Assembly: GCA_944474755.1 (NCBI GenBank)
Contig: OX104115.1
Span: forward strand, 57,292,648-57,356,647
From: Limnoperna fortunei
Lineage: Eukaryota; Mollusca; Bivalvia; Mytilida; Modiolidae
Reading direction: 5' to 3'
DNA length: 64,000 nucleotides
Shown: positions 1 to 11,800 of the stretch, piece after piece
How positions within the stretch are numbered: position 1 is the first letter of the stretch
Layout of the letters: each line of letters starts with the position of its first letter
Translations under genes and position numbers: made by a program
Notes under the pieces: generated by a model
Seen by the model: only the letters and a program-made list of their open reading frames with translations
What the model was told of the DNA's origin: nothing
Database searches by the model: none

Positions 1-350
1 TACGATTTTTTGAGAATATGGCTGCAGATGCCTAACAAAATGGTGTTGACAAAATTTGGACATATTTGACAAAATCAGAGTGGACTTGGTAGGTAAAAAA
101 ACATTTCAAGATGGCCGCCATTTTCGAAATGGCCGCAACAGAAAAGTCGAAAAAATTTTAAAAAGTCAACCGATTTGCATGAAACTTTGTATATATATAG
201 AATAGCATAAGGCGAACTAAAATCTATAAAAAAAATTCAAGATGGCCGCCGTTTTAAAATGGCCGCCACCCAAAGCTGACAAAATTATAAAAAGTTGATC
301 GATTTCAACTAAACTTGGTATGGTAACCTAGGTGGATAGAAGACTGAAAT
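1..350. repeat. ATGGCCGCC-rich tandem repeat block
   Basis: Two units of about 130 bp start near 111 and 241. Each opens with 'gatggccgcc', has a second 'aaatggccgc' about 20 bp later, and continues with 'aaaaagt...cgattt...aaact'. The same vocabulary recurs at 6,470-7,520, so this is one interspersed repeat family. No coding potential is seen. Confidence 0.7.
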
Positions 351-469
351 TTTGTATATAGAGTTATTTATGGAAGAGAAACAGCATGTATTCGTTTGGG
401 AGACATTTTTGTGTTGGGCATCTCCAACACAGTCAGCACTATTATTATTCTTTTTGTTTATTGATGACT

Positions 470-665
470 ACTTTGTCCGGAATTTTTGTCCGACTTCCGG
501 TTTTAAAATTGCAGCCATTTTACAACATCCGAACAACATGAACAAGTCAATTTTGTCCGATTGCTACGAAATTTGATTTCCATGCATATTTTAAATTAGT
601 TTTGAATGAAATACTATCCATGGGGATTTTGGGCGACTTCTGTGATGACATCCCAACACAAAAAT
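470..665 (-). repeat. Interspersed repeat copy, inverted relative to 6,355-6,500
   Basis: Read on the minus strand this segment has 'gtgttgggatgtc', 'gaagtcgcccaaaat' and 'atcggacaa' in the same order and spacing as the plus strand at 6,355-6,470. The two copies are about 5.7 kb apart in opposite orientation. Both join the ATGGCCGCC-rich blocks and probably belong to one longer element. Confidence 0.6.
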
Positions 666-1848
666 CTTTAATTGTATTTTCGACAATATATACGTGTATT
701 TTGCCTCCTGTTGGATAGTACATAACATAGTCGAAATTATAATTCAAAAACATACAATTATATAATAATTGCAATATGAGGAAATAGAACCTGAGAGTCC
801 TCTTGTACTTATAGCAGCAATTAACGGACGTTATGCATTTTATACAAAAAAGGTATTGATATTTATCCGTCATTGTTTGTTAAACCATATTTGCACTGTG
901 AGTGTTGTATATTAGATTAACGCAGCTTACACTGAAGTGTTTCTGGTCTTTTACTTCAAGTGGAAACTCAGTTCTACATGACAAATACATAGCACACATA
1001 AAGTCATATTCGGAAAAAATATTTACCAAAAAGCACTAACAGCAATCGGATTAAAGTCGATAGTCCTGGACGAAAAGACTTCACGAATGTCATTTGCATA
1101 ATCCCACGAAAGGAAAGCATGAACACGGGGACCAGGAATAGTTTAACGCGTCTATCACACAGTTAATGTAACTTGGTTTTTGCAGGACGAACAAGACAAC
1201 ACATAGATATCACATAATGAGCTTGCCTACAAAGCCTATGACTATGTAAGGCTATTTGCCTTGGTCCATAAAGTTAATAATATAGTTGATCGGATTTTAT
1301 TTCTCTGCAATATATCTGGAATAAATCAGATGCCCCTAGTTTAAACAAATATAGATTCTATGAGTCTGCGAATAAGTATTCGAAATGAAACTGCGTTAAC
1401 TTGAAGGTTACAAATGCGACCAAATAACTAAAGTTTCTTATCACTGATAAAACTCGTAGTTGGAAACCAACCCATGGATGGTAACACGACTATTTGTTAT
1501 TAATTTTAAATGAAAATTACAAAATCTATTCAAATTTGAGTACACGTTTTTTTTTGCCAAAATCATGAATGTCAAAGGAGCATGTAGTATAACCCTAGCT
1601 TGCTTAAAAATTGTGGTCATATTATGTTTTTAGTCTTGTGTCGCCATTGTTAAATATTTAGTTTTTGTGCGTTAACTTGCGTAATACTTGACATATTTTA
1701 ATTGAAATTGGGATATATTGTCCTTCATCTACTAGCCATAACGACAAAAATTGGTTTCAGTGTTATAACTTGAGTTATTGTTAACTGATTTGTAGGCTAT
1801 TAAAAAATAATGTCCATTTTATCCTATTATTTATATTTGTTATTATTC
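666..1848. other. Intergenic, nothing recognised
   Basis: AT-rich sequence. I found no supported ORF, splice-flanked exon or repeat family on either strand. Confidence 0.4.
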
Positions 1849-2062
1849 TTTAATGATGTTTAACGCCACTTCTACATCATGCCGTCCAGTTTTGATTGGG
1901 AGGGGTAAGAGAAGAAAACCCCCTACCTTCGGTAGGAAAACGGGCAATGCCTGTAAAATAAGATTTGAGTGGAGTACAACCTTGCCCGCAGTGAGAATCT
2001 AACACAACCCCAGTGTTGACAGACCACGTGATCAATAGCAGACAAACTACCGTGTCCATTAC
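1849..2062 (-). repeat. V/Meta-core tRNA-derived SINE (RUDI-like), decayed copy
   Basis: The plus strand reads as the reverse complement of a SINE: 'gatgtttaacgccactt' (core end), 'cggtaggaaaacgggcaatgcctgt', then 'gtgttgacagaccacgtgatcaatag'. The same order is found at 7,898-8,151, 28,949-29,165 and 46,835-47,028. The tRNA-like head at the right end is truncated here. The core resembles the conserved domain of molluscan V/Meta SINEs; the family name is inference. Confidence 0.7.
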
Positions 2063-2859
2063 ATACAGGGTTCAACATGTTGTGTTCATATTGCACTCTG
2101 TTAAATATTTAGAAAATTGCAGAAGATGGATCATCAATAAAACCTGTTTAATTGACAGGCAAACACAACTCTATTTTCTTGTAAAATTATATTAGCATCT
2201 GAACGTTCATGTTAATTCTAGTACATTTAATGTCTTTTTATTAGGTATTTGTCCTTTTTTACCCTTTAGCACTTGGCATGCCATGCCCACTTATCAGGCT
2301 ATATATAGCCTCTAGTGTTAGCAAACACACATTTATATGGTATATCTTATCTAGTTTACTTAAATAAATTCATTTACAGATATTTTAATAGCAACACTTG
2401 AAATAATTTTAAAATTATCAAAAATGGATAATTTATTCCGTACTTTTTCAATAAAATAACAGTTTTCTGGATCTATCGAAATATTTAGCATACGAATCTA
2501 CACTTTTTTATAAGAAATGTTGAATTTAAAAAAAGACAATCCATCGGTGATACATTTCCCCGTACTTTTTAAGTACTGGATATAACTGGACAAATCTGAA
2601 GTTGAAATGTACAATATTATATTTGTCTTTATGAAAACGCAAACTATATATAGTATTTATTTGGTATTAATGAGATTTAATAAATATACCAACTGAAACA
2701 GTATTTATTGCATTTGTGATATTATGCCCACCAACGGATTAAGTGTAATCTGGAAGAAAATCTGACGCTACCGAAAAAATAAGGACACGAACCTATGATT
2801 TTTTTTTAAAAATATGTATGTATACTACATACAAAAATGCTTGAAAAAGGCATCTTTTT
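2063..2859. other. Intergenic AT-rich, nothing recognised
   Basis: Very AT-rich with homopolymer runs. No gene or repeat could be supported. Confidence 0.4.
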
Positions 2860-4110
2860 TATTAGTAGTAAAAGCATCGAAAATCCTTAAACAAATTGCA
2901 CTGATGTTTCACTAGAAGATTACCACCGTATCGAATATGTTCATAGCTAGTGTCATTATGCACAAATGCTTTATTGCGCATTAAGGTAATGCCAATTTTA
3001 CGAACATCGTCTGATGAGAATGCTATTGCGTCTGCGGAAGAATGAAATGTTTTCTGATTCACAACTTCTGTCCACCTGTTCAGAGATGATTTTAAAACGT
3101 TTGTCATCTTTATAAATTGTTAATGAAAACATTTAGCAAACATGTTCATACCATATTTCGTTGTTTTTTGAGGATTTGAATATATTTTAACGTTTTTTTT
3201 AATAACGAGCATATATGAGTTTTCTTTTTTCCCACCGTTAATTATTGACCATACATGATTCTGGTCAATGTCAATGTCCGATTCTAGTCTGGTTGAAATA
3301 GCGTTCTCAAAATTAACATACGCTTTGAGTAGCGATCTTTGAAAATCATTTTTTACTCTTATAGGTAGCAAACGCATCACAATCACGCGAGTGATAGTTG
3401 CAGCTTGATTTCCAATAGGATCGAGGAGTTCGCATTTTATCTGCTAAAATTGTTAATTGATCATTCCAGTAGCGTTAACAATGTTTTCTATATTTCAAAT
3501 ACGTTTAGGTGTCTTATTCGGCTGTTTTAATTGCTAACACTATCTTATCATAATACTTTTCAATATCTGGAATTCGTCAGTCCACAAATAGGTGGACAAT
3601 GCAAATGCGAAATAATAAACTAGTCCTTTCTAAATAGCTCGATACCATGCGACTTTCGTATGTTGTCTGGTGCCTGATGACCGGACGATAGAGCAACTAA
3701 CATAGTAACAGAAAGATGATCAGAGCACACTGTACTCTACATCACTAAAACACATGCATTCGAGATATTGACTAAATTGTCAGAGTTAGTAATGATACGG
3801 TCAATTCCTGTTGAATAATTTCGATTCAACTATTCTGTGCTTGTTACAATCGATTTCCGTTGCGTATTTTTCTATTAGTCTTTCGAGACTAATAGAGTCA
3901 CAAATCTAAATGATGCACTAGACAGGATTGATTCGGGATTCCTGTTATCAGTCCCTTTGCTGTATGCCACAGATAATGCGCCCTGCAGATACGGAAACTC
4001 TTATTTATGCGTGATACACGAACGTTAGCTATGAATATGGCTTTTCACCTTCAACATAAAGTTATGTTTTCTATTTATCGCTATCATCTCGAAATTGAGC
4101 TGATGTTAAC
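2860..4110 (-). pseudogene. Decayed LINE (non-LTR retrotransposon): endonuclease end and linker
   Basis: Reading leftward on the minus strand, 3,960-3,680 gives an endonuclease-like C-terminus with 'GIDRIITNS' and then 'SDHLSVTMLV', the SDH motif of APE-type LINE endonucleases. It is followed at 3,386-3,120 by a basic linker with 'VWSIINGGKK' and at 3,107-2,862 by a further fragment. Several frame changes separate the pieces and no reverse transcriptase catalytic motif remains. The linker between endonuclease and RT in LINEs often has a W-x-x-(I/L)-N motif, which supports the call. The copy is dead and belongs to an unassigned clade. Confidence 0.6.
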
Positions 4111-6350
4111 ACCTTCAAATCGAGCATTTTCCAAAATTTGAAAAAATAATTCGATTATATTTTTGGTGAAGATATTATCAAGCCGAATGGTGAATTGCAA
4201 ACAACATTTTAGCTATATTAATAAAAAAAAGTCAACAAACACTAAATCAAATGAGGGAAATGTGATTTATTATTGGTAACAACTGTGAAAAGTATGAAGA
4301 TGAGTAAGACTGATAGCAGTTAATCAATTTCACAAGGTTACGTTGAAAAAGATAAATATAATTTAAAGAAATCCCAAATGGTAAGGCATGTCATTGCTGT
4401 TTATCGAGTATATGGCAACTTGACGTTTTGACATTGGGTTCGTAAGAATAACGAATTGCATGGTGTTATTTTTTTTCTTCAAAATTTGGTAATTATTCTG
4501 TAAATTCAATGTCTTTAATTGGATGAAAATGATCTCTAGTATCAAAACTTGCAGTTCTCGCGTCTGTTAATGCGATTTCTTGAAGACCTTGTTCACTATT
4601 TCATCAAGTTTTAATTTGTAAAGCAATTTTTTATTATAATTGACTTATATTGATAACAAATACATATAAATATATGCACTTCAGTTTTCATTGGTAATTA
4701 ATAATTTAGACCAAAACTGATTATAATTTTAAATGTTTAGTGTTATATCTATACTTGTCCAACATAAAATTCTATTATAAGTATGTGACGCGTAGGAATA
4801 TGCACAACGAACTGAAGACGAAGACGTGATCGAAAACATTTAACTGAAAAAAAAGAAGACGAAACAAAAAACAAAATTCGTGAATTCCATTTACTGATGT
4901 TCCTAATTGTACCAGCGGTTTATTGGTCATGTGTGACGTCATATCTGTTCAAACGCAACGCAAACCTAGCTAAATGTTCTTTCTCAAAAAACAGTAAAAA
5001 ACAAAAGTTGTCGTTGTTCTATGGGATTTTCTGTGAATATGGATGGAGCTGTGCTGAAACATGGGGTTGGTGGCAAAGCCAAGTGTCTTGCTCGTTTTGT
5101 TGATTTGTTGTGAATATACTATAGAAACGCCAGTTTTAAGTAGGGTTTATATATCCCTAAAAGTTACATTTCCTCAACACTCGAATTCGGCTATTTCCCG
5201 TCATTAGGAAATGTAAACAATGAATCCAAAACAAAGTGTACCGTACTGTTAAAATATTGTCTTGTATGTATTTCTCTGAACAAATGATTATATTATAATA
5301 ATATACAGCTGCTTTAACTTAATAACTTTCCGTTTAAGCGATACATCGCTCAAGACGCTTGTACCGCCAAAATTCAAGTGTACTTGTTTAATGTGTTGTC
5401 TGAAGCGTACACAAACTGCCATATTTGTTTACGTTTAGCAACAAAAAAGTAGTTCCCCAAAGTCCTTCATTAAATATAGCGGATCTGGGAAGTACTGGTT
5501 TTAGGCCTTTTGATCCAAACATGACTATAAACGTAAACGAATGTAAGATAAGAATTATAATTTTATATATTTGTTTACAACAATCCTTTATGAAAAATAC
5601 ATTGTAATCTTAAACGTTGATTGTTAATTGTTTACTTGAGAAATGGAATTTTGAAGAATGTTCTAGAACTGTTATATACGAAATAATAATAACAGGTCAG
5701 CCGAAACATTCAGGAACATTCCATAATCTACAGAATTCTAACAAATGCATTTAAGATATGACCATGGATATATGTTAGAAGATTAGATTTTGGGGTGCAT
5801 TTTATACTGGATAACAATTGTTTGGATAATGAAATAGTAATGGATTTAACATTTCGTACATGTGGATTTATTAATCGCGGACTGTGTAGGAATTAAACTT
5901 ATTCAACGAATTTTACTATAATATTTGGAAGTAAATATATTGATGATTATATATTTCAGCTTGGACACTTTAGTGATGTAAGTGTAATTATCTGTAATTA
6001 ATAAATAATTTAACTGTGACTTGTATTTCTTTTTTGTGGTATCTCTACCTGTAACAGTGAAAATGCTAAAACTGGAGCGGTATTACCCAGATGTTGGGTT
6101 TAATTTTGATAGAGTACCTTGAAAGCATCGTCAAAACCAAATCTTGCCAACTTGGGTTTCACATGATACAATTTTATAATGCTTGTTTGCCAATATCATA
6201 AGAAAAAGACAAAAACCCACTATTGCGCTGAATAATAACCACACTATGTTTTATTTTTAGAAATGTATGCGTAAGTCTATTTATAGGAATATTTGTTATA
6301 TTAGATTATTACATGAGTAATCTGATATAATTTTAAAAGTAAATTAGAAA
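4111..6350. other. Intergenic, nothing recognised
   Basis: AT-rich. Short open stretches (for example 4,897-5,103) have no splice flanks and no familiar motif. No gene is supported. Confidence 0.35.
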
Positions 6351-6354
6351 TTAT

Positions 6355-7520
6355 GTGTTGGGATGCCAACATAGAAGTCGCCCAAAATTCTCCTGGGATA
6401 GTATTGCGTTCCACTGAGGACATTAAAATGTACCTACACATCAAATTTCATTAAAATCGGACAACGTTGAAAATTTGACGCGTTTTGGCGGCCATTTTGA
6501 AACGCACAGTCGAAAGAAATTTCCAAATGTAGAAATTCACTTGGGACACTTAAATCTACCTCCATACCAATTTTTGTTGCAATCGCAGCATATTAAATGT
6601 GATCGAGATCAGATAACATTGAAAATGTTGAAAATACACGTTTTTTCGGCCATTTTGAAACGCGACTTCGGAAAAAATCGTTGAAATCGGACCACGGGAA
6701 AATATTTTGCCAATTTTGTGTGGGTGTCGTCAAGTGGCGGCCATTTTGAAATGGCGGTCACTATCAAAAATCTGACTATGGACTGCACCCCTCCATACGT
6801 CCATCTACAACTGTGCCAAGTTTCATTTGATTCTATTAAGGCGTCTCTGAGAAATGTGTCGGACAAGTTCACGATCTAGAAAAAGTCGAAACCGAAATAA
6901 TAAAAGTAATAATTAAACGTGATTATGATCTTATGGATCATAACTGGCTCCTAAACGACCCCCGTAGACACTCGTGTTCAGACATCCATTCACAGCAACT
7001 TTATCTACCAGGAAACCAAGTTTCGTGCAGATCGGACCATTTTTCTATTTTGTCGGCCATCTTGGATTCAAAATGGCCGCTATAGAAAGTCGAAATGTGC
7101 ATCATATGGTGCGGTTATAACATACTCTACTTATATTCCAATTTTCTTCGAAATTCGTTAATTTTTTGATTCTTTTAAGGATTTATTTTCATTTTTAAAA
7201 TGGCTGCCATTTTAAGATGGCCGCCATGATCAAATTCAAATCTTGATGATTAACATCTGATCGCAACATGGTAATCTACATAAAAACCAAGTTTCGTGCA
7301 ATTCAGAGCATTTTGAATTTTTGGCGGCCATCCTGGATTCAAAATGGCCGCCATAAAAAGTCAACATGTCCGTTATATGGTAAGGTATAACATACTCTAC
7401 TTATATTCCAATTTTTATCGAAATACGTTAACTTTTGGATTTTTAAGGTTTTTTTTTCATTTTTAAAATGGCGGCCATTTCAAGATGGCCGCCATTTAAA
7501 AAATTTTAAACCTGAAAGGG
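6355..7520 (+). repeat. ATGGCCGCC-rich repeat with an internal tandem duplication of about 270 bp
   Basis: Segments 7,014-7,247 and 7,286-7,515 are a direct duplication. Both read 'aaccaagtttcgtgca', 'ggccatc.tggattcaaaatggccgc', 'ataacatactctacttatattccaattt', then paired 'aaaatggc.gccatttt..agatggccgccat'. The left part (6,355-6,500) matches the minus-strand copy at 470-665. Confidence 0.75.
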
Positions 7521-7639
7521 ACAACTCCACATCATGACCTATTTTTGTGTGAAGTTTCATTTGGATCCAATTTACGGTCTCCGAGAAAACAGCCGGACAA
7601 AATTCAGGCGGAAAGTGGAAGAAAAAAAAATTATAATAA

Positions 7640-7790
7640 GAAACGGAGCAAAAACAATATGTCACCCAAACTTTCGTTTGGGAGCCATAATAATAATAAT
7701 AATAACAATAATAATAATAAGCAGAAACGGTGCAAAAAAAAATAAGTCGCCAAAACTTCGTTTTGGGCGACATAAATTTTAATGATGAGT
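7640..7790 (+). repeat. Two short hairpins flanking an (AAT)n microsatellite
   Basis: 'cccaaactttcgtttggg' (near 7,663-7,682) and 'gtcgccaaaacttcgttttgggcgac' (7,745-7,771) are near-perfect palindromes. Each follows 'aaacggagca/aaacggtgca', and (AAT/AAC)n at 7,687-7,722 lies between them. They look like two copies of the terminal hairpin of the preceding repeat. Confidence 0.65.
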
Positions 7791-7897
7791 CAGATATACA
7801 ATTTAAGGGTCCAATTTTTTAGGAGAGCGTTTACTGTTTTTTTGTTGTACATCAACAGTTTTTGAAGATTATATTCATTTGTTTGTTTTGTTTGTTT

Positions 7898-8151
7898 GTT
7901 TGATGATGTTTAACGCAACTTTCAGCAATTTGTCAGCTATATCATGGCGTCAAGTTTTTATCGGGTGAGGAAGCCGAATTACCCGGAGAAAACCCCGGAC
8001 CTACGGTAGGAAAACTGGCAATCCTTGTCAATTAAGATTGGAGTCTAATATAACATGCCTGCAATGAGAATCGAACCCGCAATCTCAGTGTTGACAGACC
8101 ACGTGATCAATAGTAGACGAACTACCTTAACCACTCGGCTACCGAAGCCCC
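7898..8151 (-). repeat. V/Meta-core tRNA-derived SINE (RUDI-like), best copy
   Basis: On the minus strand the head starts at 8,151 with 'ggggcttcggtagccgagtgg'. A box A-like stretch lies at 8,141-8,125 and a box B 'gggttcgattc' at 8,078-8,068, which is a tRNA-like pol III promoter. The core follows, with 'ttttcctaccgtaggtccgg' and 'gttttctccgggtaattcgg', then 'gctgaaagttgcgttaaaca' at the end. It is the most complete of four copies in the window. Confidence 0.85.
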
Positions 8152-8443
8152 TGAAGGTTATATTGAGATCAGACCATAAAACAAGAGGTTTTTATTGTAA
8201 AAATATAATAATTAAATACATGTGTACAATACCATTATATTAGCTCGTTTTGCAATTTAAAGAAAGCTTTTGATTCATTAAGTTATCTTGGCCCTCTTAT
8301 TAAATGAAGGAAACAAAATATTGAAAGTAATATACAATATTATTAATGTACGACGCACAGATGCAAAGCAATGTCAATAGCTTACCATAACCTTTTGGCC
8401 CATGTGAACTAAAATGGTGCATAATAGTGCAAAATAATCTATT

Positions 8444-8449
8444 TTTATT
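8444..8449 (-). promoter_or_regulatory. Polyadenylation signal AATAAA
   Basis: AATAAA on the minus strand lies about 40 bp downstream of the stop codon of the MIEAP-like gene (stop at 8,493-8,491). The position fits a short 3' UTR. Confidence 0.55.
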
Positions 8450-8490
8450 TGTTATAATATCTACGAGAACCTGATTGCTCTGTTAAAATA

Positions 8491-8802
8491 TTACTTCAAC
8501 TTCAGAACACCTTTCGAAAGAATAGGACCATCTTTGTGCAAACGCAATGCCGGCCAGATTGTAAATTCTACTGTTGTACCACTTTGCGTATATTCTCTAA
8601 ACACATTCCGATCATAAGTTTTTCCGGGTTCGGGGCCTTCTTCTAGAACCATTGGTGGCTCTTGCGTTATCATTTTCCAACATATTTTCAGACACTTTGC
8701 AAAATACTCGGAATTCCATATAACTTTCTTAAAAATTGCTTGATCCAGTCGCTTATACTTCAACAATTTTATCAAATGTGGGTTTTTCTGAGATACCATT
8801 TC
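8491..8802 (-). CDS. MIEAP-like gene, exon 11 (C-terminal domain, stop)
   Basis: The acceptor 'tttctttgcag' precedes GAAATGG at 8,802 and the TAA stop is at 8,493-8,491. The exon encodes 103 residues, including 'EYTQSGTTVEFTIWPALRLH', the most diagnostic stretch of the MIEAP C-terminal domain. It is phase 0 with exon 10. Confidence 0.8.
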   Translation of the reverse strand, partial: EMVSQKNPHLIKLLKYKRLDQAIFKKVIWNSEYFAKCLKICWKMITQEPPMVLEEGPEPGKTYDRNVFREYTQSGTTVEFTIWPALRLHKDGPILSKGVLKLK

Positions 8803-11800
8803 CTGCAAAGAAACGCAAATTCAGAATGAAAATTACATTCTTTTTAATTTTTACTCTATTTTATATAAATACGAATTTCCAAAGACATTCGTGTTGCATT
8901 TGAAAAAACAATATAAAGGATGCCGATAACCACAATTATAGGCATACTGTACATTGTTTCTTAAAATGTATTGGTAATTTTATCATTTACGTATTTGTTT
9001 TTTGAATTTGCACTAAAGCAAACTGTAAATTATACTCCTTGCTTAGATAAGATCTTTATATTGACAGCACGAAAACAATGTGATAAATGAAACGAGAAGT
9101 AAACATGTTCAAGGGGCATAATGACAATGTTGTATATCTTGCTGGATTAAAGAACAAAACATTGATTGGATAAAATAAATAAAATGTATAGTAAAGTCTG
9201 GTTAAACAGTTGATTTTTCTGTTGTTTTGTTTATCTGTTTTATAAAATGTTGATATACATTTTTATTTATTGACTTTCTGGTGTAGTATAACATCTTAAT
9301 CATTAAAGTAAGGCTTTTTTGGGTTCATTGCATAAGGATTCAACAAAATGTCACTTTCATATTTGTATCTGAAAAGACATTGCTTTTGTACTGTAATTGA
9401 CCATATAACATGGTTTCAAGTTCTGTGTGGTAATGTTTAAAATGTTTAAAACTAAAAAAAGTATTTTTATAGCATTTCAAATGTGACAAATGTAAAAGTT
9501 CTTTTTACAATTAAACTTATAATTCTAAGTATTTCTTTTTTCACTTCCTAGATAACTTCAGTACTTATTCCCGGAATATGAAGACTTTAGTTGAGAATTT
9601 TCTTTGTAGTTTAATTTTAGAAAAAAAATAATTTATTACCTTAAAATGACAATCGCCAACGATTAATGATTATCCGCTTTATTTCATTTACATTTTGCAA
9701 CTATTTGTTTAGAAGTTGTCACGTAGATATTTTTGTCAATATGTCTTACATGTTGTTTTACAACTATCTTGATTTACAATATCTTATTTATTTATTCTGT
9801 TGTCATACAACGGAATTAATTTTATTGTATTTTTAATTTTTGCAGAGAATCATAGCTGTCGTGTCATTTCTACTATATTTGTAGTATTTACCGTGTATAT
9901 TCTACAAGTACACAGAATGATGTGAAAAAAGAATATGCATACTTATCTCTAATTGTTATCGCCAAATTGTTAAGAACAAATGCGTGAAAATAGACATAAA
10001 CGCTTATGATATTAAAATAATACAAACAAACTTTAAGAAGTAACGGAATATGTATCTTTCGACATTAGAAAGCACAGTAAATAGCAAACAAAATATCCTG
10101 AAGGAGTAACATTTATCTTACCTGTAGGAATTTATCTGAAGCCTTTTCTGCATTTATTCTTGCAACAGATTTCAACTGACTTCTCATCTGAAATCAAATA
10201 AAAACTAGAAAACTGTTAGCAATGCTCACTAATTGATACGGCTGCTTCCCTGATGTTCAATTGCAAATTCCATATTTTTCTATTGGAAACCTCAAATACC
10301 ATTCCAATGAAAATATAAAATATCAGGTGCATAATGGCATTATGTGACGAAGATTCTGTGTAAGTTTCATCAAATTCCATTCAGTAGTGTAGGAAGAGTT
10401 GTGCATAAGAGAAAGTGTAACGGGCGGACGAACAGATGGAGTGACGGACACCCCCATCACTACATACACAATTGAGTTTAGGGTAATCATTCAATTTATA
10501 ATTTTGATGTTTAAGTAATGACTCTACTTTTTTATTTTTATTAAGTTAGGTTGTAAAATAAATAAAGAATGTTCAATAAGTGTAAACATCAACTATTTAT
10601 TTTACAACCCAATAAAGAAATAATTAAAGTCATCAATTATAAATAAATATTATACAAGTAAACGACACTAGAACAATTTCATAAATACATAGTGAACATT
10701 TTTAACAAGGTTTTATATAATACACACATATGAAGTTCATGTCGAGATGGGCATGTCCCCATGAAAATGTGTTTATTGGATAATAAAAAGATCATTTTGT
10801 CCAATCAAAAAACGCTTTTTTATCAGTGTTTTTTATTAATCCGCGAAAAACTTATAACCTTTGAATATAATTGATGATACCCTACAGATAGTTCAGTTAA
10901 TTTTATTATTCCTCACCTGTAAAGTAAAAAAAATACTCTGTAACGTTTAAGAACGATGCTTTTATGAACTGTTTAACAGAGAAGTATTTTAAACGTTTTG
11001 AAAAGGCTCCAGATAAATTCATTTAAAAACTTAATAACTAGCCTTGTGATTAGTAAGTCAGATATGTTAAATATTTTTCGAAAAACAAAGAGTTTGGTGT
11101 GAATGACTTAAAAAGCTTAACTTCAGGTAGTACAGTCAGAATTAAAGTAAACACCGTAAATTTATGTTATCCAAGGCATGTTTGCGTACTTATCAACTAC
11201 AACCTGTCAAACTTTTACTAATGAATTTTCATTAAGTGAAAACATACAAAACACCATTTTCTTAAAGTTAGTATTTCAATTCAAAATTTGATATAGCTAA
11301 AATGTCGTTTAAAAAGGAGGCATACAAGTCTAAGCCTGACGGGTTTCGATTAGACAAAATATACTGCACCTAAGTTACTATTCCGTTTTAATTTAGGTCA
11401 AAATTTACTATGGAAAATCGGAAATATACAAATGAAATACTGGCTGCATTTCAAAACGCTGAATATTTTGAGAAAATAATTGTTGATTTCAAAATATAAT
11501 TTTTTTATCTACAAAAGGAGCATAAGCACGACAATACGCATAACGCGGTAAGCAGTTTTTATTTGTCAGGCAAAAACTCGGGTAGTCCAACACGGGTAGA
11601 ATTAGAATACTGTCAAATGTTTGCTTAACCTCAACGGGATTCAAACTCGCACAGTTCTGACACTGTGACACCCATTCACATGCATTATGTCCAGCGCTTT
11701 AGACAACTCAGCCAAATCCGCTATATATTCGTGTTCCTTTTTTGTTTTTGTCTATTTTAAATATTTGTTGTTTCGTGCTTGTTATCATCGTGGGTTTTCT

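Noticed and set aside
10127..10187. Start codon ATG at the beginning of exon 10
   Set aside because: It directly follows a splice acceptor and joins in frame to upstream exons with matching domain content.
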